Assembly (NCBI RefSeq): GCF_026712245.1
Contig: NZ_JAPPUY010000004.1
Span: 434,001-498,000, forward strand
Length of the DNA: 64,000 bases
Direction of reading: 5' to 3'
Origin: Roseateles hydrophilus
GTDB lineage: Bacteria; Pseudomonadota; Gammaproteobacteria; Burkholderiales; Burkholderiaceae_C
The notes under the pieces were generated by a model. That model was not told the DNA's origin and searched no databases. It saw nothing but the letters and a program-made list of their open reading frames with translations. This document shows positions 63,625-64,000 of this stretch, in pieces. The position numbers were made by a program, and so were the translations under genes. The stretch's first letter is position 1, and each line of letters starts with the position of its first letter.

Positions 63625-64000
63625 ATGTTTCTTGGCATCGACCTCGGCACCTCCGAGATCAAGCTGCTGCTGCTCAACGAGCAGCACCAGATCATCGCCA
63701 CCACCGGCGTGGCGCTCACCGTGCAGCGGCCGCAGCCGCTGTGGAGTGAGCAGAACCCCGCCGACTGGTGGGCCGCGCTCGATGCCGGCATGGCCAAGCT
63801 CAAGCAAGACCACGGCGCTGCGCTCGCGCAGGTGCGGGGCATCGGCCTGTCCGGCCAGATGCACGGCGCCGTGACGCTGGACGCAGCCGGCGCGGTGCTG
63901 CGCCCGGCCATCCTGTGGAACGACGGCCGCAGCGGCCCGCAGTGCGCCGAGATGATGGCCGCCTGCCCCGAGCTGCCGGCCATCACCGGCAACCTCGCGA
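63625..64000 (+). CDS. xylB: Xylulokinase, N-terminal part (cut by window end)
   Basis: First 125 codons of a FGGY-family sugar kinase: phosphate-binding GIDLGTSEIKLLLL, then LSGQMHGAV and RPAILWNDGRS, all typical of xylulokinase. It phosphorylates D-xylulose to xylulose 5-phosphate. No good Shine-Dalgarno is seen before the ATG; GAATTCAAGACACC lies there. The gene continues beyond the window. Confidence 0.93.
   Translation, partial: MFLGIDLGTSEIKLLLLNEQHQIIATTGVALTVQRPQPLWSEQNPADWWAALDAGMAKLKQDHGAALAQVRGIGLSGQMHGAVTLDAAGAVLRPAILWNDGRSGPQCAEMMAACPELPAITGNLA

Noticed and set aside
1..64000. CRISPR array, rRNA genes, insertion sequences, prophage genes
   Set aside because: I looked for regular spaced repeats, rRNA-like stretches, transposase and integrase motifs and found none.

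Overview
The window is GC-rich (near 70% G+C by eye) and reads as chromosome of a betaproteobacterium, most likely Burkholderiales of the Roseateles/Mitsuaria/Pelomonas/Rubrivivax type. The reasons are the recJ neighbourhood with an RpfE-like gene, a PEP-CTERM protein, the canonical prfB frameshift, a polyphosphate gene group and a xylan/glucuronate locus. The genus is an inference.

Layout. 1-5.1 kb: end of a universal stress protein, an OmpR-type two-component pair, a lipoprotein serine hydrolase, a ZIP metal transporter and a Tat-exported dienelactone hydrolase-like protein. 5.1-9.3 kb: polyphosphate group ppx, sixA, ppk1, with a Pho-box-like site before ppk1. 9.3-18.6 kb: RpfE-like/recJ, an EAL-CBS-GGDEF protein, a chemoreceptor, and the RNase AM/yciO pair split by a PEP-CTERM metalloprotease-like gene that has a sigma-54-type promoter. 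18.7-23.6 kb: a small exported repeat protein, a CGWC thioredoxin-like protein, PPK2, an oxygen-binding di-iron protein sharing an FNR-type site with a divergent UPF1-like helicase.

24.2-30.0 kb is the most interesting stretch. It is a lower-GC island encoding a complete-looking ribosomal peptide system of the graspetide (omega-ester peptide) type: HlyD adaptor, a 60-residue precursor with a double-glycine-type leader and a Thr/Cys/Asp-rich core, an MvdD-like ATP-grasp ligase, a secreted DUF6624-like protein of unknown role, and a C39-peptidase ABC exporter that lacks the usual oxyanion-hole glutamine. The core, with CxxCxxC inside an aspartate-rich tail, does not match the classical microviridin or plesiocin cores I know.

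30.3-50.8 kb is mostly housekeeping: ybaK-plsY-ridA, a YoaS/YozG-like pair, two tandem paralogous exported proteins, an acyl-CoA synthetase, an AraC regulator, an oligopeptidase B-like enzyme overlapping an orphan DUF4212 gene, prfB with its programmed +1 frameshift, pepN, fbp and tRNA-Thr(CGT). Next to the tRNA lies a 26-codon ORF behind a near-ideal promoter whose -10 is buried in a perfect LexA box, a good candidate SOS-induced microprotein.

50.9-64.0 kb is a (methyl)glucuronoxylan utilisation locus. On the minus strand are aguA (GH67), a LacI regulator, uronate dehydrogenase, an SMP-30 lactonase and galM. Divergently on the plus strand are an MFS hexuronate-type transporter, a GH43 xylosidase, a GPH symporter, xylA and the start of xylB. 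Two copies of TGGTAGCGCTA between the two arms are the likely LacI operators. Together the genes release glucuronate from xylo-oligosaccharides, oxidise it toward glucarate, and convert xylose to xylulose 5-phosphate.
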